DNA from: Anaerolineaceae bacterium
GTDB lineage: Bacteria; Chloroflexota; Anaerolineae; Anaerolineales; Anaerolineaceae
DNA length: 64,000 nt
Direction: 5' to 3'
Assembly: GCA_016841525.1 (NCBI GenBank)
Contig: JAENYZ010000001.1
Coordinates: 310,001-374,000, forward strand
Shown here: piece after piece, positions 54,194-63,196 of the stretch
How positions within the stretch are numbered: position 1 is the stretch's first letter
How the letters are laid out: the number at the start of each line of letters is the position of its first letter
Translations under genes and position numbers: made by a program
Notes under the pieces: model-generated
Told to the model about the DNA's origin: nothing
Database searches by the model: none
The model's input: only the letters and a program-made list of their open reading frames with translations

Positions 54194-54601
54194 TTATTCA
54201 ATAATTTCATATAATTCTATCAGAACACCATTGGCAGCTTTTGGGTGAATAAAAGCCATTCGCCGCCCTGGTAGATCCACCGGGCTTTCATTGATCAGCC
54301 TGACGTCCTTTTCTTTAAGCAAATCAAGCATAGCCTCGATATCATCGACTTGAAAACACAGATGATGCATCCCTTCACCGCGTTTTTCAAGATATTTCGC
54401 CAGCCCGGATTCAGGATCAGTGGGTTCAACCAGCTCGACCTCCCCTTCTCCAACCGGTAAAAATGCAACTTTAGAAGCTTGAGATGGCACATCTTCGATA
54501 TGGTCCAGGGTCAAACCAAGTTGACCCTGCCAAAACTCAAGCGCATTCTCAATGTTTTCAACAACGATCGCGATATGATTCACCTTTTTTATTTGTGACA
54601 T
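54194..54601 (-). CDS. mce: Methylmalonyl-CoA epimerase
   Basis: A 135-residue vicinal oxygen chelate protein. [36 protein letters not shown] gives the first metal His; [17 protein letters not shown] gives the second; VLIELYEI contains the metal Glu. It interconverts the 2R and 2S forms of methylmalonyl-CoA. It follows the mutase gene by 15 nt, matching the succinyl-CoA/propionyl-CoA route. Confidence 0.95.
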   Translation of the reverse strand: MSQIKKVNHIAIVVENIENALEFWQGQLGLTLDHIEDVPSQASKVAFLPVGEGEVELVEPTDPESGLAKYLEKRGEGMHHLCFQVDDIEAMLDLLKEKDVRLINESPVDLPGRRMAFIHPKAANGVLIELYEIIE

Positions 54602-54616
54602 AAAAATTACTCCCTG

Positions 54617-56269
54617 TTAAATAAATGTTGGTGGTCGGTATTGTCCCCAAACATCCCTGAGAACATTGCAAATTTCGCCCAGTGTCACATCGTTCTCCGC
54701 ACAGGTAATGAACAACGGCATTAAAGGCTCATCGCCTCTTGCAGCCGATTCCAGTTGTGAAAGAAGGGCATTAACTTTTTGTTCATCCCGGGATTCACGT
54801 AATTCAGCTAATTTCTGTATTTGGTTTTCTTCGACCTTGGGGTCCACCTTAAGCGCTTCAAGATCAATTTCTTCATCCACCTGGAAATCATTAACACCAA
54901 CAACGATATCTTCCCCTGTTTCAATCGCTCGCTGGGCATGGTAAGCTGCCTCCTGGATTTCACGCTGCATGAATCCATGTTTTATCGCTGGCAAAGCACC
55001 GCCAAGCGTGTCAATTTTCTCAATATAGTCATTTGCAATTGACTCAATCTGGTCTGTGAGGGATTCGATCACATAAGAACCACCAAGGGGATCAACAGTA
55101 TCAGCAACGCCCGATTCATGGGCAATGATTTGCTGGGTACGCAGCGCTATGCGCACCGATTTTTCCGTCGGCAGCCACAGGGCTTCATCCATACTATTGG
55201 TATGTAAGGATTGGGTTCCCCCTAACACCGCTGCAAGCGCCTGTAATGTAACACGAACAATATTATTCTCTGGCTGCTGCGCTGTCAGTGTTGAACCGGC
55301 AGTCTGGGTGTGAAAACGCAGCCGGCAGGATTTTTCATCCTGCGCATTAAACCGCTCTTTCATGATCCTGGCATATAAACGCCGCGCTGCCCTGAATTTT
55401 GCAACTTCTTCAAGGAAATTATTATGCGCATTAAAGAAGAAGGAGAGTTGACCAGCGAAATCATCCACGGCTAAACCTACATCGATTGCAGCCTGGATAT
55501 AAGCAATCGCATTTGCCAATGTGAACGCAACCTCCTGCGCTGCCGTCGAACCAGCCTCACGAATGTGATACCCGGAAATACTGATCGTATTCCATCGAGG
55601 GACATTATCTTTACAGAATTTAAACACATCCGTGATTAAACGCATCGATGGTTCAGGAGGGAAAATATAGGTTCCCCGGGCGACATATTCCTTCAGGATG
55701 TCATTTTGTATCGTTCCCCGCAGTTTATTCAGAGATACGCCCTGTTTCTTCGCAACAGCAATATAAAATGCCAGAAGAATTGATGCAGGCGCATTGATGG
55801 TCATACTCGTCGAGACCTTATCCAGCGGGATGTCTTTAAAGAGTGTTTCCATATCATGGACTGAAGAAATCGAAACGCCAACCTTGCCCACCTCACCCTG
55901 CGCCATTGGGTCATCTGCGTCATAGCCTATCTGGGTAGGCAGGTCAAAAGCAACGGACAGTCCTGTTTGACCCTGGTCTAAAAGATAGCGGTAACGTTCA
56001 TTTGATTCTTCCGCTGTTGCATAACCTGCGTATTGCCGCATAGTCCACAAACGTCCGCGGTACATATTTGCCTGAACACCGCGGGTGAAAGGATATTCTC
56101 CCGGAAAGCCAGAATCCTCAAGATACTCTTCAGCCCCAGATGGAACCAATACTGGCGGTAGTTCAATGCCAGAAGAGGTTTTAAAAGCTGGCTTCCTTTC
56201 TGGGAAACGTTCCACAAGGGGTTCAAAGGTTTCTTTTTCCCAACGATGTTGTTCTTTTTCCAATGACAT
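54617..56269 (-). CDS. Methylmalonyl-CoA mutase, large (catalytic) subunit without B12 domain
   Basis: 550 residues from ATG 56269, preceded by GAGG; a GTG two codons earlier is the alternative. [77 protein letters not shown] and [17 protein letters not shown] are the substrate-binding TIM barrel blocks of acyl-CoA mutases. The C-terminal cobalamin-binding domain (DxHxxG) is missing, as in split archaeal and many bacterial mutases, so a separate small subunit must be encoded elsewhere. It converts methylmalonyl-CoA and succinyl-CoA. The Tyr in RQYAG favours methylmalonyl- over isobutyryl-CoA. Confidence 0.92.
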   Translation of the reverse strand: MSLEKEQHRWEKETFEPLVERFPERKPAFKTSSGIELPPVLVPSGAEEYLEDSGFPGEYPFTRGVQANMYRGRLWTMRQYAGYATAEESNERYRYLLDQGQTGLSVAFDLPTQIGYDADDPMAQGEVGKVGVSISSVHDMETLFKDIPLDKVSTSMTINAPASILLAFYIAVAKKQGVSLNKLRGTIQNDILKEYVARGTYIFPPEPSMRLITDVFKFCKDNVPRWNTISISGYHIREAGSTAAQEVAFTLANAIAYIQAAIDVGLAVDDFAGQLSFFFNAHNNFLEEVAKFRAARRLYARIMKERFNAQDEKSCRLRFHTQTAGSTLTAQQPENNIVRVTLQALAAVLGGTQSLHTNSMDEALWLPTEKSVRIALRTQQIIAHESGVADTVDPLGGSYVIESLTDQIESIANDYIEKIDTLGGALPAIKHGFMQREIQEAAYHAQRAIETGEDIVVGVNDFQVDEEIDLEALKVDPKVEENQIQKLAELRESRDEQKVNALLSQLESAARGDEPLMPLFITCAENDVTLGEICNVLRDVWGQYRPPTFI

Positions 56270-56384
56270 TTGCACCTCAAAATTAAATCAGTGAATTCTC
56301 AAATAGTATACCCGAATTCGGCATTCTCTCCTGAAGCAAATCAAAATTCCAGAATTTTCCTTTCTTAAGAATTTAGCAAAAAGA

Positions 56385-56413
56385 TTGCCGATCACTTGCA
56401 TTAAGGGTAAAAT
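56385..56413 (+). promoter_or_regulatory. Sigma-70 promoter of rplI
   Basis: TTGCCG (56385-56390), a 17-nt spacer and TAAAAT (56408-56413), about 65 nt before the rplI start. The leader contains a possible hairpin CTTGTCC/GGGCAAG. Confidence 0.5.
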
Positions 56414-56478
56414 CTTTTAGCTTGTCCGTTGTACCCTTCGGGCAAGACTAATCTACGAAAGCAGAAAGGGCTTGAAAA

Positions 56479-57084
56479 ATGAAAGTACTGTTAATTAAAG
56501 ATGTTTATAAATTAGGTCGAGCTGGCGAAATCAAAAAGGTTGCTGCTGGCTATGGCCGCAACTACCTCATCCCCAAGGGCTTTGCACTTCCAGCAACGCC
56601 GGGTGCGTTCCAGCAAGCTGAACGGATTAAGGTAAAAGCCACAGAACGTCGAGCTGCCCTCAATGAAGAACTTGGCGATGTTGCCGAAGTTCTCGATGGC
56701 AAGAAGCTCACTTTTGCCGTCAAAGCTGGCGAAACAGGTCGATTATACGGCTCTGTCAGTGATGATGACATCATTGAAGCCATTCAAGCTAATTTTGAAA
56801 TCGAGCTTGAAAAACGACAGGTGGAAACAGAACCCATCCGTCAATTAGGCACTTACAAGGTTCCGATTCACCTGACCATGGACTTGATGCCGGAAATCAC
56901 CGTCATCGTCCACAGAGAAGGCGAAGCACCTGAAGATCAGGTAGAAACCAAAGAAGCAATGCCTGAAAAAGCTGAAACAACAACCGTTTTGGAGGATTCT
57001 GACTCCCTTGCCATTGAAAATGTTGGCATTGTTGAGGAAAGCTTCGAACAAACGGAAGTAGAAGAGAGCACCGAAGCCGAATAA
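56479..57084 (+). CDS. rplI: 50S ribosomal protein L9 with acidic C-terminal extension
   Basis: A 201-residue L9. The rRNA-binding N-domain VLLIKDVYKLGRAGEIKKVAAGYGRNYLIPKGFA is canonical, and the C-domain ends near residue 150 (TVIVHREGEAP). The last 51 residues (from EDQVETKEAM) are an extra acidic, Glu/Thr-rich tail; standard L9 is about 148 residues. AAAGGG lies before the ATG. L9 bridges ribosomes and affects frame maintenance; the tail's role is unknown. Confidence 0.95.
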   Translation: MKVLLIKDVYKLGRAGEIKKVAAGYGRNYLIPKGFALPATPGAFQQAERIKVKATERRAALNEELGDVAEVLDGKKLTFAVKAGETGRLYGSVSDDDIIEAIQANFEIELEKRQVETEPIRQLGTYKVPIHLTMDLMPEITVIVHREGEAPEDQVETKEAMPEKAETTTVLEDSDSLAIENVGIVEESFEQTEVEESTEAE

Positions 57085-57110
57085 TTCTTCACAATACAAG
57101 TTTCAACGAT

Positions 57111-57150
57111 AACCGGCCATTGAATTATCGATTCTTCAGGCCGGTTTTCT
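57111..57150 (+). terminator. Rho-independent terminator of rplI
   Basis: Stem AACCGGCC (57111-57118) and GGCCGGTT (57139-57146) with a 20-nt loop, followed by TTCTTAT; it is 26 nt after the rplI stop and directly ahead of the next promoter. Confidence 0.75.
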
Positions 57151-57157
57151 TATAGAA

Positions 57158-57163
57158 TATAAT
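57158..57163 (+). promoter_or_regulatory. -10 box for a leaderless mRNA
   Basis: TATAATACATTCATG: the box ends 6 nt before the start ATG and no Shine-Dalgarno exists. The same 15-mer occurs before ricT. Confidence 0.55.
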
Positions 57164-57169
57164 ACATTC

Positions 57170-58591
57170 ATGTCACAGACACCTGGACAAAAATTAAAAC
57201 AAATACGCGAGTCTCTGGGGATTTCTCTTGAGGAAATTGCTCAAAAGACGCGCATACGCTTGAATTATCTTGAAGCAATTGAAACTGATGACGACGATAC
57301 ACTCCCTTCCAAAGTTCATAAACGCGGATTCTTAAGGCTTTATGCTGCTGAGCTGGGGATAAACCTGGAGGAACTTCAGATACAAGCGGATTACCATGTA
57401 ACTGCAAGCGATCTGTCCAAAACTTCGGAAGATTTGTCAGCCCCACAGGATGAAGAATCCATACTTGAAAATGAGATTGAGCAAAGCTTCGACAGCGACG
57501 ATGAAGATGCAATTGAAAAAGAAATCTCTCAAGACATCGAAGATGAATCCCACCCCAAACCAAAATCACGCGAAACAAATATTCCTAACTTTAAACCCCA
57601 TGCACAACCAGAAACCAAAAAGACAGAACATGCGACCGCGATTTTTAAAGCTATCGGGGCAAAATTACAGGCTCGCCGAAGATTGCTGAGCCTTTCCTAC
57701 GAGGACCTTGCCAATCATCTTCATATACGTCAAACATTCTTAAAAGCTCTTGATGCTGGAGAATTCGAAGCACTGCCGTCACATGTGCAGGCTCGAGGGA
57801 TGCTGGCAAATTATGCTGAGTTTCTCAATTTGGATGTCGATGCCATCTTGCTGGAATACGCGGATGGATTACAGGTGAAAAGACTGGAGAAACAAAGTCA
57901 AGAAGAGTCACAGAACAAAAAAGCTTCAAAAGAATTATCACCAACGGGCCTCCGATTAAAGAACTTCTTTTCGCTTGATTTGCTTGTCATTACAGGGTTA
58001 ATCTTTGGCTTTGCAGGATTTCTAATCTGGGGTGTAAATCGCATCATGAATACAGACAATCCCAATATCGAAGCAACGGATATTCCGGAGGTTGCAGATG
58101 TCCTGCTCGCCACCGGATCCCCCACACCTCAAATCACCATGACCACGGATGGCGATCAGGTTAATCAAGAAATAATTGAAACATCCGAAATTGAACCGAC
58201 ACCCATCTTCACTCCCCTGCCCGGTAACAATCAAATCAACATTGTTATCATCCCAAGACAAAGAACCTGGGTTCAGATAACAGAGGACGGTCAAATTACC
58301 TTTGAGGGACGCCTGATCTCAGGAAATGTTTATGATTTTTCAGGTGATGATTCGGTTGAAATTCTAACTGGCAACGCCGGCGCCCTGCAAATTTATTTCA
58401 ATGACCAGGATATGGGATCACCAGGTTTAATCGGGCAGGTGATCAACCTGGTTTTTACAGAATCAGGTCTGGTCCTGCCAACCCCCACCAACACACCAAC
58501 CATAACTGAAACCCCAAGACCATCACCCTCGTCTACAGCGACGCCAACGCCGACCCAGACGAGAATGCCCACACTTACACCAACGGAATAA
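57170..58591 (+). CDS. RodZ-like protein with two helix-turn-helix domains and Thr/Pro tail
   Basis: A 473-residue protein. Residues 3-70 are a RodZ-type HTH (LKQIRESLGISLEEIAQKTRIRLNYLEAIE then HKRGFLRLYAAELGI). An acidic linker follows, and residues 158-232 are a second such HTH (LQARRRLLSLSYEDLANHLHIRQTFLKALDAGEF then ARGMLANYAEFLNL). A transmembrane helix lies at 269-290, an extracytoplasmic DUF4115-like beta domain at about 355-430 (TWVQITEDGQITFEGRLISG), and a Thr/Pro tail at 436-473. RodZ links MreB to the envelope. The duplicated HTH is unusual. It ends 1 nt before rimO. Confidence 0.88.
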   Translation: MSQTPGQKLKQIRESLGISLEEIAQKTRIRLNYLEAIETDDDDTLPSKVHKRGFLRLYAAELGINLEELQIQADYHVTASDLSKTSEDLSAPQDEESILENEIEQSFDSDDEDAIEKEISQDIEDESHPKPKSRETNIPNFKPHAQPETKKTEHATAIFKAIGAKLQARRRLLSLSYEDLANHLHIRQTFLKALDAGEFEALPSHVQARGMLANYAEFLNLDVDAILLEYADGLQVKRLEKQSQEESQNKKASKELSPTGLRLKNFFSLDLLVITGLIFGFAGFLIWGVNRIMNTDNPNIEATDIPEVADVLLATGSPTPQITMTTDGDQVNQEIIETSEIEPTPIFTPLPGNNQINIVIIPRQRTWVQITEDGQITFEGRLISGNVYDFSGDDSVEILTGNAGALQIYFNDQDMGSPGLIGQVINLVFTESGLVLPTPTNTPTITETPRPSPSSTATPTPTQTRMPTLTPTE

Positions 58592-58592
58592 T

Positions 58593-59945
58593 ATGATAAA
58601 ACGCGCAAAAGGAACCTATCACCTGATATCCCTTGGATGTCCTAAGAACCTGGTTGATTCAGAATCAATGGCACAAATTCTCAACAAGGAGGGTTATGTC
58701 CCTGCCAGCAGCCCGGAAGATGCCGCTTTTCTAATTGTAAACACCTGCGGCTTTTTGAAAGCTGCTCGAGAAGAAGCCATCATGGTCCTGACGGACTTAG
58801 CCAGTGAAAAATTACCATGGCAAAAATTGATTGCTGCAGGCTGCATGACTGAACTTCATCGAAACGAAATACTCGAAGCGGTACCCGGAATAGATGGCCT
58901 GATTGGTACTCGTCGCTGGATGGATATCCTGAACCTGATCAAGGAAATGGACGATAAACGTCAGCAAATTCCGTACAGCTACTTCCCTGAGGTCTCAACC
59001 GTTGGACAGAACGAAAAAGGCACGAACCGTGCTGCAGTTCAGGGCGGCAGCGCATACTTAAAAATTGCCGACGGCTGCCGACGAAGCTGTGCTTACTGCA
59101 TGATCCCGTTAATCAAGGGAAGCCTGGTCAGCCGCCCTGTTGACAAAATTGTCCATGACGCAAAAACCTTGCAGGATAGTGGGATGAAAGAAATCATCCT
59201 GATTGCACAGGATATCACAGACTATGGACATGATCTCAACCTGCGGGATGGCATAACGACTCTGCTCGAAAACATACTCAAAGCGGTACCGGACATCCCA
59301 TGGATTCGCCTGATGTACACCTTCCCGGGATACGTGACTGAACCCTTGATCCAATTGATGCACGACGAGTCTCAAATTTTGCCATATCTCGATATGCCCT
59401 TGCAGCATGCCGATCCGGAAATACTTCGTTCAATGCGCCGCCCAAGCGACATTTCTGGTGTCAGAAAAACACTCTCATACATTCGCTCGATTATGCCTGA
59501 TATCACGCTGCGAACAACATTTATCGTCGGTTATCCTGGTGAAGATGAAAAGGCTTTTCAAAACCTGGTCAACTTCGTTCAAGAAGTCAGATTTGATCAC
59601 ATGGGCGTCTTTCCCTATTCTTTCGAAACTGGTTCTCCTGCAGAATCCCTTGGCGATCCCATCCCGGAACATGTCAAAATCGAACGTATTGAACACCTGA
59701 TGCAAATCCAGGGTGAAATATCTCTGGAAGGCAACCAGCGGTTTATTGGCAAAACTTTGGATGTATTGATCGAAGGTGTGGATGAAGAAAACCAGATTTC
59801 AATTGGGCGATCTTACCGGGATGCGCCAGAAATCGACGGCCTGGTAATTATTGAGGGACTGGCACCGATTGGTGAGATCGTTCCAGTAAAAATCAACAGT
59901 GCAATAACACATGACCTGGTTGGGGAATTAGCAGGGAAAAATTAA
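58593..59945 (+). CDS. rimO: Ribosomal protein S12 methylthiotransferase RimO
   Basis: A 450-residue radical SAM methylthiotransferase. The N-terminal UPF0004 domain has SLGCPKNLVDSE and VNTCGFLKAAREEA, with Cys ligands of the auxiliary cluster; the radical SAM motif is DGCRRSCAYCMIPLIKG (CxxxCxxC). A TRAM domain occupies the last 65 residues. It methylthiolates an Asp of S12. ATG 58593 follows the RodZ-like stop at once, so the two are co-transcribed. Confidence 0.95.
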   Translation: MIKRAKGTYHLISLGCPKNLVDSESMAQILNKEGYVPASSPEDAAFLIVNTCGFLKAAREEAIMVLTDLASEKLPWQKLIAAGCMTELHRNEILEAVPGIDGLIGTRRWMDILNLIKEMDDKRQQIPYSYFPEVSTVGQNEKGTNRAAVQGGSAYLKIADGCRRSCAYCMIPLIKGSLVSRPVDKIVHDAKTLQDSGMKEIILIAQDITDYGHDLNLRDGITTLLENILKAVPDIPWIRLMYTFPGYVTEPLIQLMHDESQILPYLDMPLQHADPEILRSMRRPSDISGVRKTLSYIRSIMPDITLRTTFIVGYPGEDEKAFQNLVNFVQEVRFDHMGVFPYSFETGSPAESLGDPIPEHVKIERIEHLMQIQGEISLEGNQRFIGKTLDVLIEGVDEENQISIGRSYRDAPEIDGLVIIEGLAPIGEIVPVKINSAITHDLVGELAGKN

Positions 59946-59946
59946 C

Positions 59947-59977
59947 AAAAAAAGCCATCCGATTTCACTAGATGGCT
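59947..59977 (-). terminator. Rho-independent terminator of the Thr/Pro-tailed protein gene
   Basis: Stem AGCCATC (59953-59959) and GATGGCT (59971-59977) followed on the minus strand by TTTTTTTG; it is 21 nt after the stop codon of the gene at 59998. Confidence 0.8.
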
Positions 59978-59997
59978 AATAAAAATTTATATTTCAG

Positions 59998-61152
59998 TTA
60001 AGGTGTTGGTGTTGGCGTCGGGGTCGGTTCTACCGTCGGTTCTGAAGTAGGTTCCGCTGTTGGTTCAATTGTGGGCTCCTGGGTTGGCACAGCCGTCGGA
60101 TTGGCTGTTGTCGGTGCCGGTGTGGGGGTATTTTTCGGTTCTTCACGCTCAGGCTTGCTTTCTTCCTCACATTCCTCAGCAACCCATTGTGCCGTTGGTT
60201 GAACTACTGGGTCTGGTGCGATCTCAAAAGACAATTCAAAATATTCCAATGCTTCACACACCTCACCGTTATTTGCCAGCTGCGTGCCGTATTCATACAG
60301 GGCAATCCGGTAGCGTTCGATGGTGGTCATATTAGTGCCGTCACGTAAGTATGGCAATTGGGGATAAACCTGCTCAAAATAAAAAATGACCTGTGCCCAA
60401 TCCACATTCCAATAACTTGCGCCTGTCAAATACATGCGGGTCCATGTTCGCACACCCTCAGCACTCGAATCGAGAGGGGCAAAACCTTCAGCCAATGTCA
60501 AATCATAGATCCCCGGCTCAAGATTTCCTTCAATCAGGATCTTATCCAAGCCACGATTACGTAATGCCACATAAAGCATCCCATCCACCTGAACCGTCCG
60601 ATAGGATAAATTCTTTTGCCTTAATGTTTCCAATGTTTTTATTGCTTCGTCCCAGGACTCTTCAGCGAGTAGTTGTTTTGCAGTTTCAAATAAATCTTCC
60701 TCGCCCCTTAAGTCTGGCGTTGGTGTAAAAGGAGGCTCAGTCGGTGTCTGTGATGGCTCTGGTGTTGGTGTGCGATAAGTTGAAATACGCAACAAGGTTT
60801 GGCTGTATAATTCGCCAACTTCTTCTACTTCTTCTTCGCTGAGGTAAGGGGACATTTCTTCCAGGATCCAGTCCAAACGGTCCAGGGCTACTTCGTAACG
60901 TCCTTCTTCAATATCTTGTTTAGCATTCATTAATTGCGACTGGATTTTCGGCGCGGCTTGTGTCTCTGCCAAATTGACCCTTTGGTTGATGCCGCGTTGA
61001 ATACCTGCAATCGCCCCAATGAAAACAATCAAAAGGGCGAGAAGAATCCCCAATATGTACCATGAGGAGCGCCGTTCAAGGAATTTTTTCTTCTTTTTAT
61101 CAACTGTTTCTTCATAAACAGTATCTGTTTTCGCAATCTCTTTTTCATCCAT
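59998..61152 (-). CDS. Membrane-anchored TPR-like protein with Thr/Pro-rich tail
   Basis: A 384-residue protein not matched to a named family. A charged N-terminus (KKKKKFLERR) precedes one transmembrane helix (about 32-51). The outer part has helical pairs resembling tetratricopeptide repeats (AKQDIEEGRYEVALDRLDWILEE, AKQLLAEESWDEAIKTLETLRQK, EVCEALEYFELSFEIAPDP). The last 48 residues are Thr/Pro/Glu repeats (TPTPAPTTANPTAVPTQEP), as is a short linker at about 128-145. A -10 box 8 nt from the ATG and no ribosome-binding site suggest a leaderless message. Probably an envelope scaffold; function unknown. Confidence 0.8.
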   Translation of the reverse strand: MDEKEIAKTDTVYEETVDKKKKKFLERRSSWYILGILLALLIVFIGAIAGIQRGINQRVNLAETQAAPKIQSQLMNAKQDIEEGRYEVALDRLDWILEEMSPYLSEEEVEEVGELYSQTLLRISTYRTPTPEPSQTPTEPPFTPTPDLRGEEDLFETAKQLLAEESWDEAIKTLETLRQKNLSYRTVQVDGMLYVALRNRGLDKILIEGNLEPGIYDLTLAEGFAPLDSSAEGVRTWTRMYLTGASYWNVDWAQVIFYFEQVYPQLPYLRDGTNMTTIERYRIALYEYGTQLANNGEVCEALEYFELSFEIAPDPVVQPTAQWVAEECEEESKPEREEPKNTPTPAPTTANPTAVPTQEPTIEPTAEPTSEPTVEPTPTPTPTP

Positions 61153-61160
61153 AGGGTGAA

Positions 61161-61166
61161 ATTATA
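61161..61166 (-). promoter_or_regulatory. -10 box for a leaderless mRNA
   Basis: TATAAT on the minus strand, 8 nt before the start ATG at 61152; the spacer TTCACCCT has no Shine-Dalgarno. Confidence 0.5.
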
Positions 61167-61325
61167 CCTTTATTGAATGGAAAGGTGAAACAGAGGAGAT
61201 TGCAAGAAAGTTATATGCTTTATGAGATTTAATTTTGTGGTTTTGGAACAGGTGAATGGTGATTGGTGAAAAGTAAATAAATTTTTTACAGATGTTCTGT
61301 TGAAATTAGTTCTCTAAAATATGTT

Positions 61326-62867
61326 TTATAAATTCACCAGAGATCGAATTTCAGGCCAAATCGGGATTACACCAATCAGCCCCCCCACCGTCATCCCCAC
61401 AATAGACAAGAACAGCGGCGAAAGGGGAATCGGGAGCACAGAAAGCATCAGCCATACACCTAATCCCGCACCGATGCCGCTCAATAAACTGCGTAAAAAG
61501 GTGCTTCCCAAATTGAATTTTTGTGGGAGTGTTCTGTTTAATAAGACAAACAACAACAAGCCTTGAATACTATACGAAATGGAATTCGCCAATGCAATCC
61601 CCCCTGCCCCTAAAGGTGATATCAGGGTAACAGCCAGGCCGATATACATCAACAAACCCAAGCCTGAGACCATCATCGGCACACGTGCATTCTGCCTGGC
61701 ATAAAATGAGCGAACGCCCAATTCAACAAGGCTGTGGCCCAACAAGCCAACCAGATATCCCTGGCTTGCCCACAGGATCATTTGGGCATCTTCGATCGAA
61801 AATCCAAAGGCAAACTGGATTAAAGGCAAACTTGCCAGTGAAAGGATGACGGTGATCGGGAGAGACAATGCAATCATCACTTTTAAGGATCTTTCAATTG
61901 TGTCTTTGAACCTGCCGTGATCTTCTGAAGCGATATGCTCCGAGAGTGTTGGTAATAAAGCGGTGGCAATCGCTGTGCCGATCAGGGTTTCTGGCACCTG
62001 TTGAATCCACCAACCGTAACTCAAAGCCGTGACAGACCCGACTGGCAGCCTTGAAGCCAAATTGTCCCTTGCTAAAAAGATCAGCTGGATAAATCCCATA
62101 CTAACCAGGCGCGGTCCCATCAAACGCAGCACTTTCTGAAATGCGGCATCCTTAAGGTCAATTTTCGCAAACCAGCGAAAACGGTATTTGATCAAACCTG
62201 GGATTTGGATCAACAAATGCAGCGTTGCACCAATGATCACGCCATAGACCAGTCCATGGATACCCAATCCAAAAGCTGGCAGTCGAAAACCAGCAATCCG
62301 GTATCCTTCCGCTGGTGCCAAGACAACAGCGCCAAATATTTGTCCCAGGTCATAAAGGAGCGGTGCTAAAGCAGGCAGTAAAAAATGTTGATTTGCCTGA
62401 AGACCAGCCATGACAAGGCCGCTGATAGAAAATAATAAAGTCGAGACCAGGTTATAACGCATCAACTCGATCGCTAAATCTTGCTGACCGGGGCTGAACC
62501 CGGGTGCAATTCCTAATTGACCGCGGACCAAAGGCCCCGCAAGCAAAGCAACTAGAATTGCCAACCCACCTGTGACGATGAAGGCTAAATTTGCAACACC
62601 GGAGAACAAACGCCAGGAGGACTCACGTCCCTCTTTTGATAAGACCGCTGATAGAACCGGGATAAAAGCGATCGCCAGCGCACCGCCGGAGATCAACGCA
62701 AACAGCATATCAGGCAGATTATTGGCTGCGTTAAACACATCTAATTCTTCTGAAAGACCAAATTGGCGGCCAATTATCACCGTTCGCAAAACCCCCAATA
62801 ATTTATCTGCGCCAAACAGGACGGCCAGCATCAACGAGATGCGCGTCAGCCGGCTGGTTTTCTTCAT
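61326..62867 (-). CDS. murJ: Lipid II flippase MurJ
   Basis: A 513-residue MOP-superfamily membrane protein with about 14 hydrophobic helices. LFGADKLLGVLRTVIIGRQFGLSEELDVFNAANNLPDMLFALISGGALAIAFIPVLSAVLSKEGRE is the MurJ N-terminal signature, with the charged residues of helix 1, and PVGSVTALSYGWWIQQVPETLIGTAIATALLPTLSEH is the second repeat. It moves lipid-linked peptidoglycan precursors across the membrane. AAAGGG precedes the ATG. It fits with MltG and GlmS in this window. Confidence 0.94.
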   Translation of the reverse strand: MKKTSRLTRISLMLAVLFGADKLLGVLRTVIIGRQFGLSEELDVFNAANNLPDMLFALISGGALAIAFIPVLSAVLSKEGRESSWRLFSGVANLAFIVTGGLAILVALLAGPLVRGQLGIAPGFSPGQQDLAIELMRYNLVSTLLFSISGLVMAGLQANQHFLLPALAPLLYDLGQIFGAVVLAPAEGYRIAGFRLPAFGLGIHGLVYGVIIGATLHLLIQIPGLIKYRFRWFAKIDLKDAAFQKVLRLMGPRLVSMGFIQLIFLARDNLASRLPVGSVTALSYGWWIQQVPETLIGTAIATALLPTLSEHIASEDHGRFKDTIERSLKVMIALSLPITVILSLASLPLIQFAFGFSIEDAQMILWASQGYLVGLLGHSLVELGVRSFYARQNARVPMMVSGLGLLMYIGLAVTLISPLGAGGIALANSISYSIQGLLLFVLLNRTLPQKFNLGSTFLRSLLSGIGAGLGVWLMLSVLPIPLSPLFLSIVGMTVGGLIGVIPIWPEIRSLVNL

Positions 62868-62954
62868 AGATACCCTTTCAATCGATACCTTGCAATATGT
62901 AGATTATGCCATAATCCTGATTGACTGACCAGTACTGCAAAAATGCTGCAAATG

Positions 62955-62987
62955 CCCCTTCCGTTTAAAGAGGTGTCAGAGGCAGGT
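62955..62987. repeat. Degenerate intergenic repeat, copy 1
   Basis: CCCCTTCCGTTTAAAGAGG then TGTCAGAGGCAGGT. It aligns with copy 2 at 63034-63068 along its whole length, with several substitutions and two short gaps. Confidence 0.5.
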
Positions 62988-63033
62988 TCAGATTTGTCTT
63001 TGATCCACATTGGAAAAAGCATTGGGTTTAGAA

Positions 63034-63068
63034 CCCCTTCCATTCAGGGAGGGGGTCAGGGGGTAGGT
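63034..63068. repeat. Intergenic repeat, copy 2, partly palindromic
   Basis: CCCCTTCCATTCAGGGAGG then GGGTCAGGGGGTAGGT. The left part can fold (ACCCCTTCC with GGGAGGGGGT, one mismatch). Similar C/G-rich snippets are common dispersed repeats in some bacteria; that is recollection, not a search. Confidence 0.5.
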
Positions 63069-63180
63069 AAGAATTAAGAACCAAAGTCGCTTACATAATG
63101 GATTTCAACAATGATTTAAGTAACAAATTATCCTCTTCCCAACTATCCACGCAATTCTCTTTTCTTATTAAAGCCGGGGA

Positions 63181-63189
63181 TGTTACAAT
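63181..63189 (+). promoter_or_regulatory. Extended -10 for leaderless rsmI mRNA
   Basis: TGTTACAAT followed by TAACAAA and ATG: 7 nt from box to start. It supports the inner rsmI start. Confidence 0.45.
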
Positions 63190-63196
63190 TAACAAA

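Larger units (their letters stand above)
62868..63196. other. Intergenic region with two degenerate repeat copies
   Basis: 329 bases between murJ and rsmI. Two related G/C-rich elements lie at 62955-62987 and 63034-63068 (see repeat entries). A reading frame in phase with rsmI starts at 63098 but its 33 extra residues look unrelated to the family. A leaderless-type -10 box lies at 63181-63189. Confidence 0.5.

Noticed and set aside
63034-63068. Transcription terminator upstream of rsmI
   Set aside because: The hairpin has no T-run and a similar element lies 46 bp away, so a repeat family is the better reading.
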